Positions 38,322-46,726 of a stretch of DNA of 64,000 nucleotides are shown here, piece after piece. The stretch is taken from NCBI GenBank assembly GCA_023381415.1, contig JAMCUN010000007.1, forward strand, positions 1-64,000. The letters run 5' to 3'. Each line of letters begins with the position of its first letter. The stretch's first letter is position 1. The notes beneath the pieces were generated by a model, which worked only from the letters and a program-made list of their open reading frames with translations, made no database searches and was not told the DNA's origin. Position numbers and translations under genes: made by a program. Origin of the DNA: Thermoplasmatota archaeon. GTDB taxonomy: Archaea > Thermoplasmatota > Thermoplasmata > Thermoplasmatales > GCA-001856825.

Positions 38322-38637
38322 CTCTCTTTACCACACCTCAATACTGTGCCAGATATATGGGTTCCGTTACTTACCATGACGACATCCCACGCAGCTGCGT
38401 ATTTTAGATTTCCAAATTCAGGGGTTACATTTGGACCGCTGAAAATTAATGAGACGATCCTTAACTAAAATAGCTTATACAGATCGTAGCCACTTTCAAA
38501 TTGTGTTCATCTTAAAGGTATTCTGTATGTGTTTTCACATCTCCAACGGTGGTCCATTGAAAGTTCGGACCATTCTTATTCTTAGAGTGTGACTGTGCAA
38601 TTCAGATTTTCAAATGAATGTTACTCAACAACCTTGA

Positions 38638-38979
38638 TCAATTTGCTTTTAGCCCTCTAAAAGCCTTATCCAGTGTTATAAGAACTTCGTCATTGGCAAC
38701 AGATACCCCAGAAATTAAGAGATCGTTAACACTAATCGTATTTCCATTTAGTGCTCAGTATGTTCTGGCAGATGTAATTGTTGACGGGTTATTCTATTGA
38801 TATATTCACAAGTTCTTGACTCCATCACCTAGTCTTTCTATATTTTTGTATTTCAGTAACCCATATTCATTGACAAAAGTACTCGACAACTAGTCATCAT
38901 TTAAGTCATTAACCATTTCCACGATCTTTTGCTTACCTATTAAGTGATATTTGATGATGTTGGTATCAAGTAACGCCAT
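38638..38979 (-). pseudogene. VapC-type PIN-domain toxin pseudogene with in-frame stops
   Basis: One continuous frame: MALLDTNIIKYHLIGKQKIVEMVNDLNDD*LSSTFVNEYGLLKYKNIERLGDGVKNL*IYQ*NNPSTITSARTY*ALNGNTISVNDLLISGVSVANDEVLITLDKAFRGLKAN*. PIN acidic motifs retained; four internal stops. Confidence 0.82.
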
Positions 38980-39273
38980 CTAATCAAGACCCTTCCACGT
39001 TTGCCAGTCTGTCCTATTAAATCTGACTCTTGAATTTCTCCAGTTCTTCGAAGTCTGAGCTAAACTCACTGTATAACTTTTAAAATTTCCAGTCCCTTTG
39101 GAATCCTTTACAATTTTAAGCACTGCATCCAAAGGTGACATGTTTTCGCCCTCTATTTTAACTAATGCGTTATATGCTGAATTGAAAGCTTGGCTGGTTC
39201 TGTCTATACCTACAGTATGCGTATCTATACCTTGATGTTCGGACTTATAGAGATGGAAATGAAGATCATTCAA
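38980..39273 (-). CDS. 97-aa protein directly upstream of the PIN pseudogene (candidate antitoxin-position gene)
   Basis: Stop TAG directly abuts the PIN ATG (GAT TAG ATG GCG TTA). No recognised family. Confidence 0.55.
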   Translation of the reverse strand: MNDLHFHLYKSEHQGIDTHTVGIDRTSQAFNSAYNALVKIEGENMSPLDAVLKIVKDSKGTGNFKSYTVSLAQTSKNWRNSRVRFNRTDWQTWKGLD

Positions 39274-39359
39274 ACTTTATAGAAAAATGAAAGAAAAAAA
39301 TAGAGCGCGCCTTGTTCAAGATTTCATCAGGCCTCTTATGAGGTCAAGATGTGCGTCTT

Positions 39360-39620
39360 TCAAAGAACCCTGCTGACTTCCGTTACTGTGTGTATTGTCG
39401 GGGGGTTAACCTTGGCGAGTAGCTCGGAGAGTGAGGATGAACTAGGGGCTTCCCAGTTGCATATTGCCTTGTTTCTTCCCTTAAGCAGCTGAACTCCCTT
39501 CAATGCAAATCCTGGAGGTAACGTTCCCTTCTTCTGCATCTCTATTATTCCACCGACTACCTTCATCACATTTTCTCCGTCTTCTTTCTTCCACTCATGT
39601 TCAATTATTACTTCAACCAT
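39360..39620 (-). CDS. Small hypothetical protein
   Basis: ORF 39360..39713; likely start MVEVIIEHEWKKEDGENVMKVVGGIIEMQKKGTLPPGFALKGVQLLKGRNKAICNWEAPS at 39620. Divergent from the HTH_10 regulator. Confidence 0.55.
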   Translation of the reverse strand: MVEVIIEHEWKKEDGENVMKVVGGIIEMQKKGTLPPGFALKGVQLLKGRNKAICNWEAPSSSSLSELLAKVNPPTIHTVTEVSRVL

Positions 39621-39659
39621 TTTTATCAACACTACATTCATGAAAAGGTAATATAATTG

Positions 39660-39679
39660 ATACCGTTCCAGACCGGTAT
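39660..39679. promoter_or_regulatory. Inverted repeat ATACCG-N8-CGGTAT immediately upstream of the regulator start
   Basis: 'ataccgttccagaccggtat' ends at the base before the ATG at 39680, in the divergent intergenic region. Confidence 0.5.
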
Positions 39680-40372
39680 ATGGATGAAATTGAGATAGAA
39701 TTGACAAACTCAACTCCTTTTACCCTTCTGTCTAAGGACTTTCCGGACCTGACAATCTTCAGATGGTGCAGTTCAGAAGTAGATTATGTTGAAATGTACG
39801 GACCGAAGGAGAGGGTTGATAGAGCATCGCGGAAGTTGAAGCAGATTACAAAAGAGATCCACAGCTTCGTCGTGATTTCTAATTCTCAGGAAAATCAATC
39901 GTCAACAGCAATATCATGTAGATGCAACATTCATAATTCCACAATCAGACTTGCTGAATCTACCAACCTGCTCTGGGAAGCGCCGGCGGTATACAAAGAA
40001 GGGAAAGAGAGGTTAAGGTTGGTTTCATTTTCCGACAGGGAACTTAGATCGTTCTTTGACAAAGCGTCAGCCTATGGTGAAGTGAATGTAATCAAGAAGA
40101 AGAGAATAGAACCAGGATCATTGAGGGATGTATATAACATTTCATTGAAGCAGCTATTTGGATCCTTATCAAACAAACAAGCGAAATATCTGAGCGAAGC
40201 AATAAGTAGAGGGTTCTTCGATTCTCCAAAGAAAGTGAAACTTGAAGAACTTGCCAGGACACAACGGATCAAGAAATCTACTATGCAGGAGCATGTGAAC
40301 AAAGCTAAGCTAAAACTTGCTACGTCTATTGAACCATATCTCAGTCTGTATATTCTATCGCTTAAAGAATAG
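39680..40372 (+). CDS. HTH_10 (bacterioopsin-activator-like) transcriptional regulator
   Basis: C-terminal 'FGSLSNKQAKYLSEAISRGFFDSPKKVKLEELARTQRIKKSTMQEHVNKAKLKL' matches the HTH_10 pattern. Confidence 0.87.
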   Translation: MDEIEIELTNSTPFTLLSKDFPDLTIFRWCSSEVDYVEMYGPKERVDRASRKLKQITKEIHSFVVISNSQENQSSTAISCRCNIHNSTIRLAESTNLLWEAPAVYKEGKERLRLVSFSDRELRSFFDKASAYGEVNVIKKKRIEPGSLRDVYNISLKQLFGSLSNKQAKYLSEAISRGFFDSPKKVKLEELARTQRIKKSTMQEHVNKAKLKLATSIEPYLSLYILSLKE

Positions 40373-40631
40373 GAAGCGATTAATTCAAACCGTAAGAGGA
40401 ATATATCCCCCCTCCGCTTAACTGATTCAATTGTCCTGGTCAAATTCTAATTGGGCCTTCTATTCAATCGAAATGCCACAGTTACGGATAGCATTTCAAG
40501 TTAAAATTGAATGAGAGTGTAACACAGTTCGCAAAAGTGATCGCAGTAATTTCGGTTATTCTTCCATTTCTTGAAAATGAACTGAGAGGAAGGGCACAAA
40601 ACTAAAGTATGATTAAATCTATATCTTCAGG

Positions 40632-40721
40632 ATGCCATCAAAAAAATCTGCGAAGAAGGAACCTAAGAAAAAGGTTGAAAAGAAGAAGGGCAGTGTAAAG
40701 AAGTCAAGCAAGAAGAAGTGA
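40632..40721 (+). CDS. 29-aa lysine-rich microprotein
   Basis: Read directly: MPSKKSAKKEPKKKVEKKKGSVKKSSKKK*. Upstream 'gattaaatctatatc' is TATA-like; hairpin plus T-rich tract follows at 40762. Confidence 0.5.
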   Translation: MPSKKSAKKEPKKKVEKKKGSVKKSSKKK

Positions 40722-40761
40722 ATGAAGAAAATAGCAGAAGCTTGCAGAATTTATCTATCAG

Positions 40762-40790
40762 GGTTCCCAAGGGGAACCTCCTTTTATTAG
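40762..40790 (+). terminator. Hairpin (GGTTCCC-AAG-GGGAACC) followed by T-rich tract
   Basis: Perfect 7-bp stem at 40762-40778, then 'tccttttatt'. About 40 nt downstream of the Lys-rich micro-ORF stop. Confidence 0.5.
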
Positions 40791-40943
40791 TTGCCTGATT
40801 GCGACAAGATAAGTATCGTTCTCTCCACATTAGTACCAAAAGCCCAAAGAATGAACATTAAAGCAATAATTTTCAGTTTTCAATTGAATTCGCATAATTG
40901 GTCATATCAGAAAAAACAAATAATCCGAACAAAATAGCTATCG

Positions 40944-41453
40944 ATGGCTAGTCTCAGCGAAATGATTGAACAGAAATTTTCTAAATTTCATTCCCAGAAA
41001 TTGGTGGTCCTCAAAATTCTCGAGTATGGGCTGAGGGTTGAAGGTGGTAGAGTTCTGTGCAATGATGTGGAAATAGAACTGCGATCTATTGCCAGGGAAT
41101 GTAAAGTCGATGCAAGGGCTGTAAAAGCAGCTATCAACAATATAGAGCAAGACAAGAAGTTGTCCAATATATTCAAGAACATGAAGTCGACTATCCACCT
41201 GGGCAGGGTCGCTCCTTTCCTTGGGATGGGAGAGATTGTCATAGAACCGTACGATGCCAGAGATTATGGAATAATCTACCAGACGGTGGAGGTCCTATGG
41301 AAGCATAAAGTAAGCATTAGGCAAGCAATAGGGGACGATCCGGAATTTGTAGAAGACCCTAAACTGTACATCATCACCGATTCACCGATTCCCGCTTCAA
41401 TAATACCTGAGCTTAAAAAGTCAAGCAAGATAAAGGGAGTGACGATTTACTGA
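40944..41453 (+). CDS. Predicted regulator with ACT-like domain (archaeal COG2150-type)
   Basis: 169 aa; N-terminal HTH-like 'SIARECKVDARAVKAAINNIEQDKKLSNIFKNM', C-terminal 'EVLWKHKVSIRQAIGDDPEFVEDPKLYIITDSPIPASIIPELKKSSKIKGVTIY'. Confidence 0.7.
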   Translation: MASLSEMIEQKFSKFHSQKLVVLKILEYGLRVEGGRVLCNDVEIELRSIARECKVDARAVKAAINNIEQDKKLSNIFKNMKSTIHLGRVAPFLGMGEIVIEPYDARDYGIIYQTVEVLWKHKVSIRQAIGDDPEFVEDPKLYIITDSPIPASIIPELKKSSKIKGVTIY

Positions 41454-41868
41454 CTAAACACTTTGAACCTACAAACCATATATCACGCATCAGATAGCAT
41501 CTTAGCGGACGAATTTTCTAAATCATCTCTTGAATTTGTTTTAAGGATTAACTTCATTTTCACCAAATCTGCTCCCAAAAAATACACAATTGAGGTTAGC
41601 CTCACCGTTTCAAAAACGCATCTTTCTATAATGGTAATAACAGCTGTTCCAGCAGCACGTATCCTCTGATCTCACCTGAATTTTGTTGCATCTTCTGAAT
41701 TCCCTGGTTGAATTTCCTTTGTATATTCGCTGGATAAGGTTAATATAGTACTATCATCTACCGTAAAGTACATATGACAACTGTAATGCTAAAATTGCTA
41801 CAATATTGTTACAGCCGAAGCATAAGTAGCGATGAAGCCCAGAAGGTGGGAGGATTGGAGATCATCAC

Positions 41869-43278
41869 ATGACGCAATCAAAGCTCCACATCGGTGCGAT
41901 TGGCCTGCGGAATTCTTTGCTGCAGGGTGTTGCAAGCGCTGCGCCTGCTGGCGCGGCAGTAGCAACATTCACCGGTGCTGCTTTCTTCGCAAGGGGGGCT
42001 CTTCCATTAACAGCTCTCCTAGCGTTCTTCGTAGTCCTGTTGAATGCATTCATAATAAGCCGGATATCACTGAAAGTTTCTGGCTCTGGAGGGTACTACG
42101 AATATGTGAAGGCAGGCCATGGTCCTTCTGTCGCCCTTTTCACTGGATATATGTACATCTTCTACCAGATCATGGCCATTGGTTTCGTGGCCCTGAGTAT
42201 AGCGGTGTTCGTACCAGCTGCTCTCTCCTATGTGTTCAATGTCAACATATCACCGATTTTTGTGGTACCCCTGCTTGCCGTATCTCTGGGATACGGTTTC
42301 GTGGTATCGGTCAGAGGGATCAGGATATCCACTTCTTATACCATGATTATGGCCCTCATAGAGATAGGAGTGATCATAGTGATGGGAATATATGTCCTGG
42401 TTACTCACCCTTCAATCAATACAGCATCCGTGTTCACTCTAAAATACTCATCAAGCGGTTTGACGGGTGTCGCGCTTGGTGTACTCCTGATGTATACGTC
42501 CTTCGCCGGATTTGGGGCTTCCACACCGCTGGGAGAAGAAACAACAAAACCCAAGGTGTCAATTAGCAAGTCTGTAATTTACTCTGTGATAATACTAGGA
42601 ATATTCTACGTCTTCACGGCATACGTTTTCACTGTTGCTTATGGCCCAACTAATATGGCAAGCTATGCAGGGGCCCTGGTCCCAGGAATCTCAATAATGG
42701 GAAGCTATCTCGGTATTGGAGCAGCAATAATAATCACAGTTCTATTCATAAATAGCCTGCTTACTGGACTCGTAGTGCTTACCAATGCCACTTCGCGTGT
42801 GCTCATGGCAATGGGAAGGGACGGTCTGGCGCCGAAACTACTGGCGAAGACCCACGAAAAGAGGATGACTCCTTATGTCGCTGCAGGCGTGATTGCAGTT
42901 TCAGCATTCTTGATATCTTCCGTGGCGGCAGAAATACTGGGTGGGTTTACAGCCTTCATATTTGCAGCCATTGGCGCGACTCTCGGAACTCTGTTCGTAC
43001 ACATTATAATTAACTCCGCATTCCCATCAATAAACAAAAAGTTCACAGGGAATTATGGAGTAAGGAACATAGCTCTGAGCGTGATTTCAATCACCATATT
43101 CCTGTTTATTCTGGGTTCAACGTTCATAGGGGTTAGCAGTCCCGTGGTAATAGGTACTGGCGCATTCATCGTATGGTCTGGTGTAATATTTGTGTTCATG
43201 TACGCCAAGCGCAGAAAGTTAAAGGAGATGAAAGCGGCAGCCCCAGCAGAGCTATCTATGGAAACCGTTGGGAAGTGA
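41869..43278 (+). CDS. APC-superfamily amino acid permease
   Basis: 469 aa, about 12 TM; 'SGSGGYYEYVKAGHGPSVALFTGYMYI', 'FAGFGASTPLGEETTKPKVSISKSVIYSV'. Confidence 0.92.
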   Translation: MTQSKLHIGAIGLRNSLLQGVASAAPAGAAVATFTGAAFFARGALPLTALLAFFVVLLNAFIISRISLKVSGSGGYYEYVKAGHGPSVALFTGYMYIFYQIMAIGFVALSIAVFVPAALSYVFNVNISPIFVVPLLAVSLGYGFVVSVRGIRISTSYTMIMALIEIGVIIVMGIYVLVTHPSINTASVFTLKYSSSGLTGVALGVLLMYTSFAGFGASTPLGEETTKPKVSISKSVIYSVIILGIFYVFTAYVFTVAYGPTNMASYAGALVPGISIMGSYLGIGAAIIITVLFINSLLTGLVVLTNATSRVLMAMGRDGLAPKLLAKTHEKRMTPYVAAGVIAVSAFLISSVAAEILGGFTAFIFAAIGATLGTLFVHIIINSAFPSINKKFTGNYGVRNIALSVISITIFLFILGSTFIGVSSPVVIGTGAFIVWSGVIFVFMYAKRRKLKEMKAAAPAELSMETVGK

Positions 43279-44886
43279 TTACAACCTCTTCCCAATTTTT
43301 TTCATTACTACTTCCGGGACTCTGGCGACAGATGGAACCTCCCTATTCGCCATGATGACTATCCTTTCTCTTTCAACCTTTATGTCTCTTTCTGGATTAC
43401 ATCTTGTCGCTAGTGCCCAACCAACCTGTTCTTCATCGCTGACTTCGATGTCACTCGCAAGTATCACGTTGACCTTCTGGTCTTCCCTGTATCTGTGGGT
43501 TATCACCACATTTCCTCCGGGGGATTTGAGATAAACTGAGCCATCATTCTCTTCAATCTCATAGGCTGAATCTTTTGCCTTCGTAAGGAAGGTCACTTTT
43601 CCTGTGTTTCCCTGCTCGTCTCTGGTAGGATCTGAGCTAATGACGAAAGATCCTGGCACAATAATGACATTCCTGGGAGAATATTCATCCAGTTTGGCCA
43701 GATTGCTTAATGCGGTGTTTATATCAAGTCTTGTTGTCCCCGCATTAATAAAAACGATCTTATTCCAAAGCGGGTCAAGTCCTAGAACCGATATACCCAG
43801 CTGTTTCGCCAACCCTATCTCGCAGTTCTCCGCATATCCCAGTGCAAGGAACCTGCCGCCATAATGTGGCCAGATGACCTGATATACAGGTCCTTTTGGG
43901 AGAGCCTCCCTGATCCTGTTCATGACTAACGATGATCTAGGTATCGAAAAGAGGTTCACGTGTTCCATCGAGTTAGATGGCTGGATGTCATAGTATATCG
44001 GATTCCTCTTCATCAGTATAGACTTCACTTCAGCTACAAAGTCAGTCGAATCATATCCCATGTATCCAATATACTCTGCGAATGGTCCCTCTTCAAAATG
44101 TTCTTCAGGCAGGAATTCGGCCTCTATCGCAATCTCCGTATCACTGGGGATGGGGATTGGATTTAGATAACCAGAATCAAAATGAACGTCCAATATCCTC
44201 TGAGCCTTTGCGAACTCGTTGTCTATGAAAGAAGCACCTAAGATGTAGAATATAGGATTGGTCCCGATTATGATTGTCATCTTAAGTCGCTCATTCCTCC
44301 TTCTAGAAATGTCAAGATACTTCCATAGATGACCGCGACTCCCGGCATCGAATGCAAACCTGTTCTTTTCAAAAGGCTGTATCCTGGAAAAACTCAAGTT
44401 AACAGTTTCCTCATTTTCTGGGTCGATGGTTGTCGTCAGGCCACCCGTGACATACCTACCATAACCCCTTCTTGATCCGTCCAGTTCATAGTGCGATGGG
44501 ATTGGAAGGTCGAACAAGTTGACCTTCTCACCAGTAAACGTCTTCTGGAACGAATCGTGGTTTCCAGATGTTGCTATCTTCTCAGATGGCAGGCTGCTGC
44601 TCACAGTAGTCCAATGATCAACAACTTCTCTGATAGAACTGAAGCCAGCGATTCTTGCAAACCTTTCATCGCTTCCGAAGATGTTTGTAACCAAAGAGAA
44701 TCCGCCATAACCCATTATTTTGTTAAACAGCAGAACCTGTTTTCTCTTCCTCAATTTGAGATAATATGCAGTAGTTTCGAATTCAACACTTACGTCATCG
44801 TCAATTTCAAGAATCTCTTCTTGATGATTCAACCTCAGGTCTTCAAGCAGCGACCTGATGGAATATGCACGGGGTTTTGTATTCAA
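43279..44886 (-). CDS. UbiD-family decarboxylase
   Basis: 535 aa; 'SFSRIQPFEKNRFAFDAGSRGHLWKYL', 'EEGPFAEYIGYMGY', 'VIWPHYGGRFLALGYAENCEIGLAKQLG', 'ATRCNPERDI'. Confidence 0.92.
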   Translation of the reverse strand: MNTKPRAYSIRSLLEDLRLNHQEEILEIDDDVSVEFETTAYYLKLRKRKQVLLFNKIMGYGGFSLVTNIFGSDERFARIAGFSSIREVVDHWTTVSSSLPSEKIATSGNHDSFQKTFTGEKVNLFDLPIPSHYELDGSRRGYGRYVTGGLTTTIDPENEETVNLSFSRIQPFEKNRFAFDAGSRGHLWKYLDISRRRNERLKMTIIIGTNPIFYILGASFIDNEFAKAQRILDVHFDSGYLNPIPIPSDTEIAIEAEFLPEEHFEEGPFAEYIGYMGYDSTDFVAEVKSILMKRNPIYYDIQPSNSMEHVNLFSIPRSSLVMNRIREALPKGPVYQVIWPHYGGRFLALGYAENCEIGLAKQLGISVLGLDPLWNKIVFINAGTTRLDINTALSNLAKLDEYSPRNVIIVPGSFVISSDPTRDEQGNTGKVTFLTKAKDSAYEIEENDGSVYLKSPGGNVVITHRYREDQKVNVILASDIEVSDEEQVGWALATRCNPERDIKVERERIVIMANREVPSVARVPEVVMKKIGKRL

Positions 44887-44966
44887 CTAGGGTTTAATCC
44901 ATTCTCAGGATTAAACCTTGTTGCGTCGAAATATCGGCGTCGATTTTGTGAAATAATATAAAAAAA

Positions 44967-45506
44967 TTAGGGATTTGTAAGTTCCATGTGGACATCAATC
45001 TTCACTGTGTCCCCGACCAGAATCCCTCCTCCTTCCAGTACCATGTTCCACGTTAATCCGAAATCCTTCCTTGCGATGGTAGCTGTGCCGTCGAATCCTA
45101 CCCTCTTCTTGCCATATGGATCCGTGATCGGCCCCTGAAGCTCCCCGGATATTGAGACGTCCCTGGTTACATCTCTGATGGTAAGCTTTCCGTCAATTTC
45201 GACCTTGTTGCCATTCTTCCTGATCCTGTCGCTGACGAACTTTACTAAGGGATACTTATCTACAGTCAGGAAGTCAGGGGACTTGAGATGTTTATCCCTG
45301 TCTTCCTCATTTGTGAAAATAGAGGCAGCCTCTATATCAAGCTTGACTGAAGAATTAGTCATGTTGCTAAAGTCCAGCCTGACGTCTCCATCAAATGATC
45401 TGAATCTTCCCCTCACGTTAGATATCATCATGTGCCTAACGGTAAATTCCAGATCACTGTGTGCTTTGTCTATCATCCATCTGTTTTGTGCATCTGCTGT
45501 TTGCAT
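44967..45506 (-). CDS. YceI family protein
   Basis: 'RWMIDKAHSDLEFTVRHMMISNVRGRFRSFDGDVRLD', 'LKSPDFLTVDKYPLVKFVSDRI', 'VGFDGTATIARKDFGLTWN'. Confidence 0.95.
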   Translation of the reverse strand: MQTADAQNRWMIDKAHSDLEFTVRHMMISNVRGRFRSFDGDVRLDFSNMTNSSVKLDIEAASIFTNEEDRDKHLKSPDFLTVDKYPLVKFVSDRIRKNGNKVEIDGKLTIRDVTRDVSISGELQGPITDPYGKKRVGFDGTATIARKDFGLTWNMVLEGGGILVGDTVKIDVHMELTNP

Positions 45507-45813
45507 AGATTCCTAATAGCTACTTAATATATAAAAATAACTTAAGAATCATACCTTGGCCTGCCAAATAGAAAAAGAAGGGGAAAGGAATATATTTGTT
45601 GACCCGCCAGAGTTGGTACTAATCACAGACTTCATTACGGACATCATTGCAGCGGTCGTTATGGGACCGGGATGTGTGGCAGCGCAATTGGTGGTTCAAA
45701 CTAATTGGCCTGATATTCACGCTGTTGGATGCAAGGTTTCAATAAGGTTAATTACCCGTTTCTACCCTTCTTGCAGAGGGGTGGAAATCCGGAGGTATAG
45801 ATGAGGTCTGAAT

Positions 45814-46470
45814 TCACTGTTTAGGAGCAGCTGGCGCTGATGAGGCAGGTGCCGGTTTCTGAAGAATGTAAACCTTGTTGTTTATTATCAAGTTGCTAGG
45901 TATTACGACCTTGCTTCCATCATCTTTCTTGACCTCGGTGAACAGAATGCCCACTTCAATCACCAGACCCGTGTCACCAAGTATTGTAACGTAATCGTTA
46001 ATTTTGAATGGCCTAGATATCAAGATGAATAGCCCGGAAATAGCTTGCCCAAGAGGCTGCTGCATCGAGAAACCTATAACTATCCCAAGGAAACCTCCGA
46101 CTGAAACTCCAGCAAGACCTCCTCCAACTTCCCCAGCTATGGTTGTAATGAGGGCACCCACGCCTATCAGGAGAAATATGTTCCTGAATGCTCTAGCTAC
46201 ATCCATAGGATACTTCAGCCTGAGGAATTCCTGGATCACATCAGCAAATGCCCTGACGACCAAGTAACCTAGAAGAAGTGTCAGGGATATGTTTACGTAA
46301 ATGTAGTATCTTGTCAGCACAATGCCGTATCTTGGAAGGAACGAGTCAAAAAGGTACTGAAGCACTGCTGATATTATGATGAAGAATGCAATGTAAATGA
46401 TCAGCTTGATGAGAGCATCGAGATATTTCGATTTTTCAGCGTTGGTTGACTGATTGCTCATAAGTAACAA
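45814..46470 (-). CDS. MscS-family mechanosensitive channel
   Basis: 'GFLGIVIGFSMQQPLGQAISGLFILISRPFKINDYVTI...GLVIEVGILFTEVKKDDGSKVVIPSNLIINNKV'. Confidence 0.92.
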   Translation of the reverse strand: MLLMSNQSTNAEKSKYLDALIKLIIYIAFFIIISAVLQYLFDSFLPRYGIVLTRYYIYVNISLTLLLGYLVVRAFADVIQEFLRLKYPMDVARAFRNIFLLIGVGALITTIAGEVGGGLAGVSVGGFLGIVIGFSMQQPLGQAISGLFILISRPFKINDYVTILGDTGLVIEVGILFTEVKKDDGSKVVIPSNLIINNKVYILQKPAPASSAPAAPKQ

Positions 46471-46726
46471 TATTGTCTGTGTATTTATCGATTCCTAAAG
46501 CTTGCAGGTGAAACCAGAGTTGATGGGCTGTTACAAAGAGTATTGTCACCTTGATAATTGAAATGAGAACAGACCACTACTCATTCCTTCCTTGTTCGTC
46601 TGTAGTTTCAAGATGTTTGCCTTAAGAACCACGTGAAAACACCGGAAAGAAACTGCAGAAATCTGGAAGAGCCCTCATCGAGCAGGTATGCGTCAGAGAA
46701 GGAGATTGGAAAATTCTGTTAACCCT

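Noticed and set aside
41463-41669. 68-aa ORF downstream of the ACT-like regulator, considered as a Pcc1-type KEOPS subunit
   Set aside because: Only a vague resemblance to Pcc1-like small proteins; not enough to call.
41832-42566. 244-aa plus-strand ORF overlapping the amino acid permease
   Set aside because: Out-of-frame shadow of the clear APC permease at 41869..43278; no recognisable family and low-complexity-like composition.
45556-45804. 82-aa plus-strand ORF in the YceI/MscS gap
   Set aside because: No family signal; composition does not look coding.
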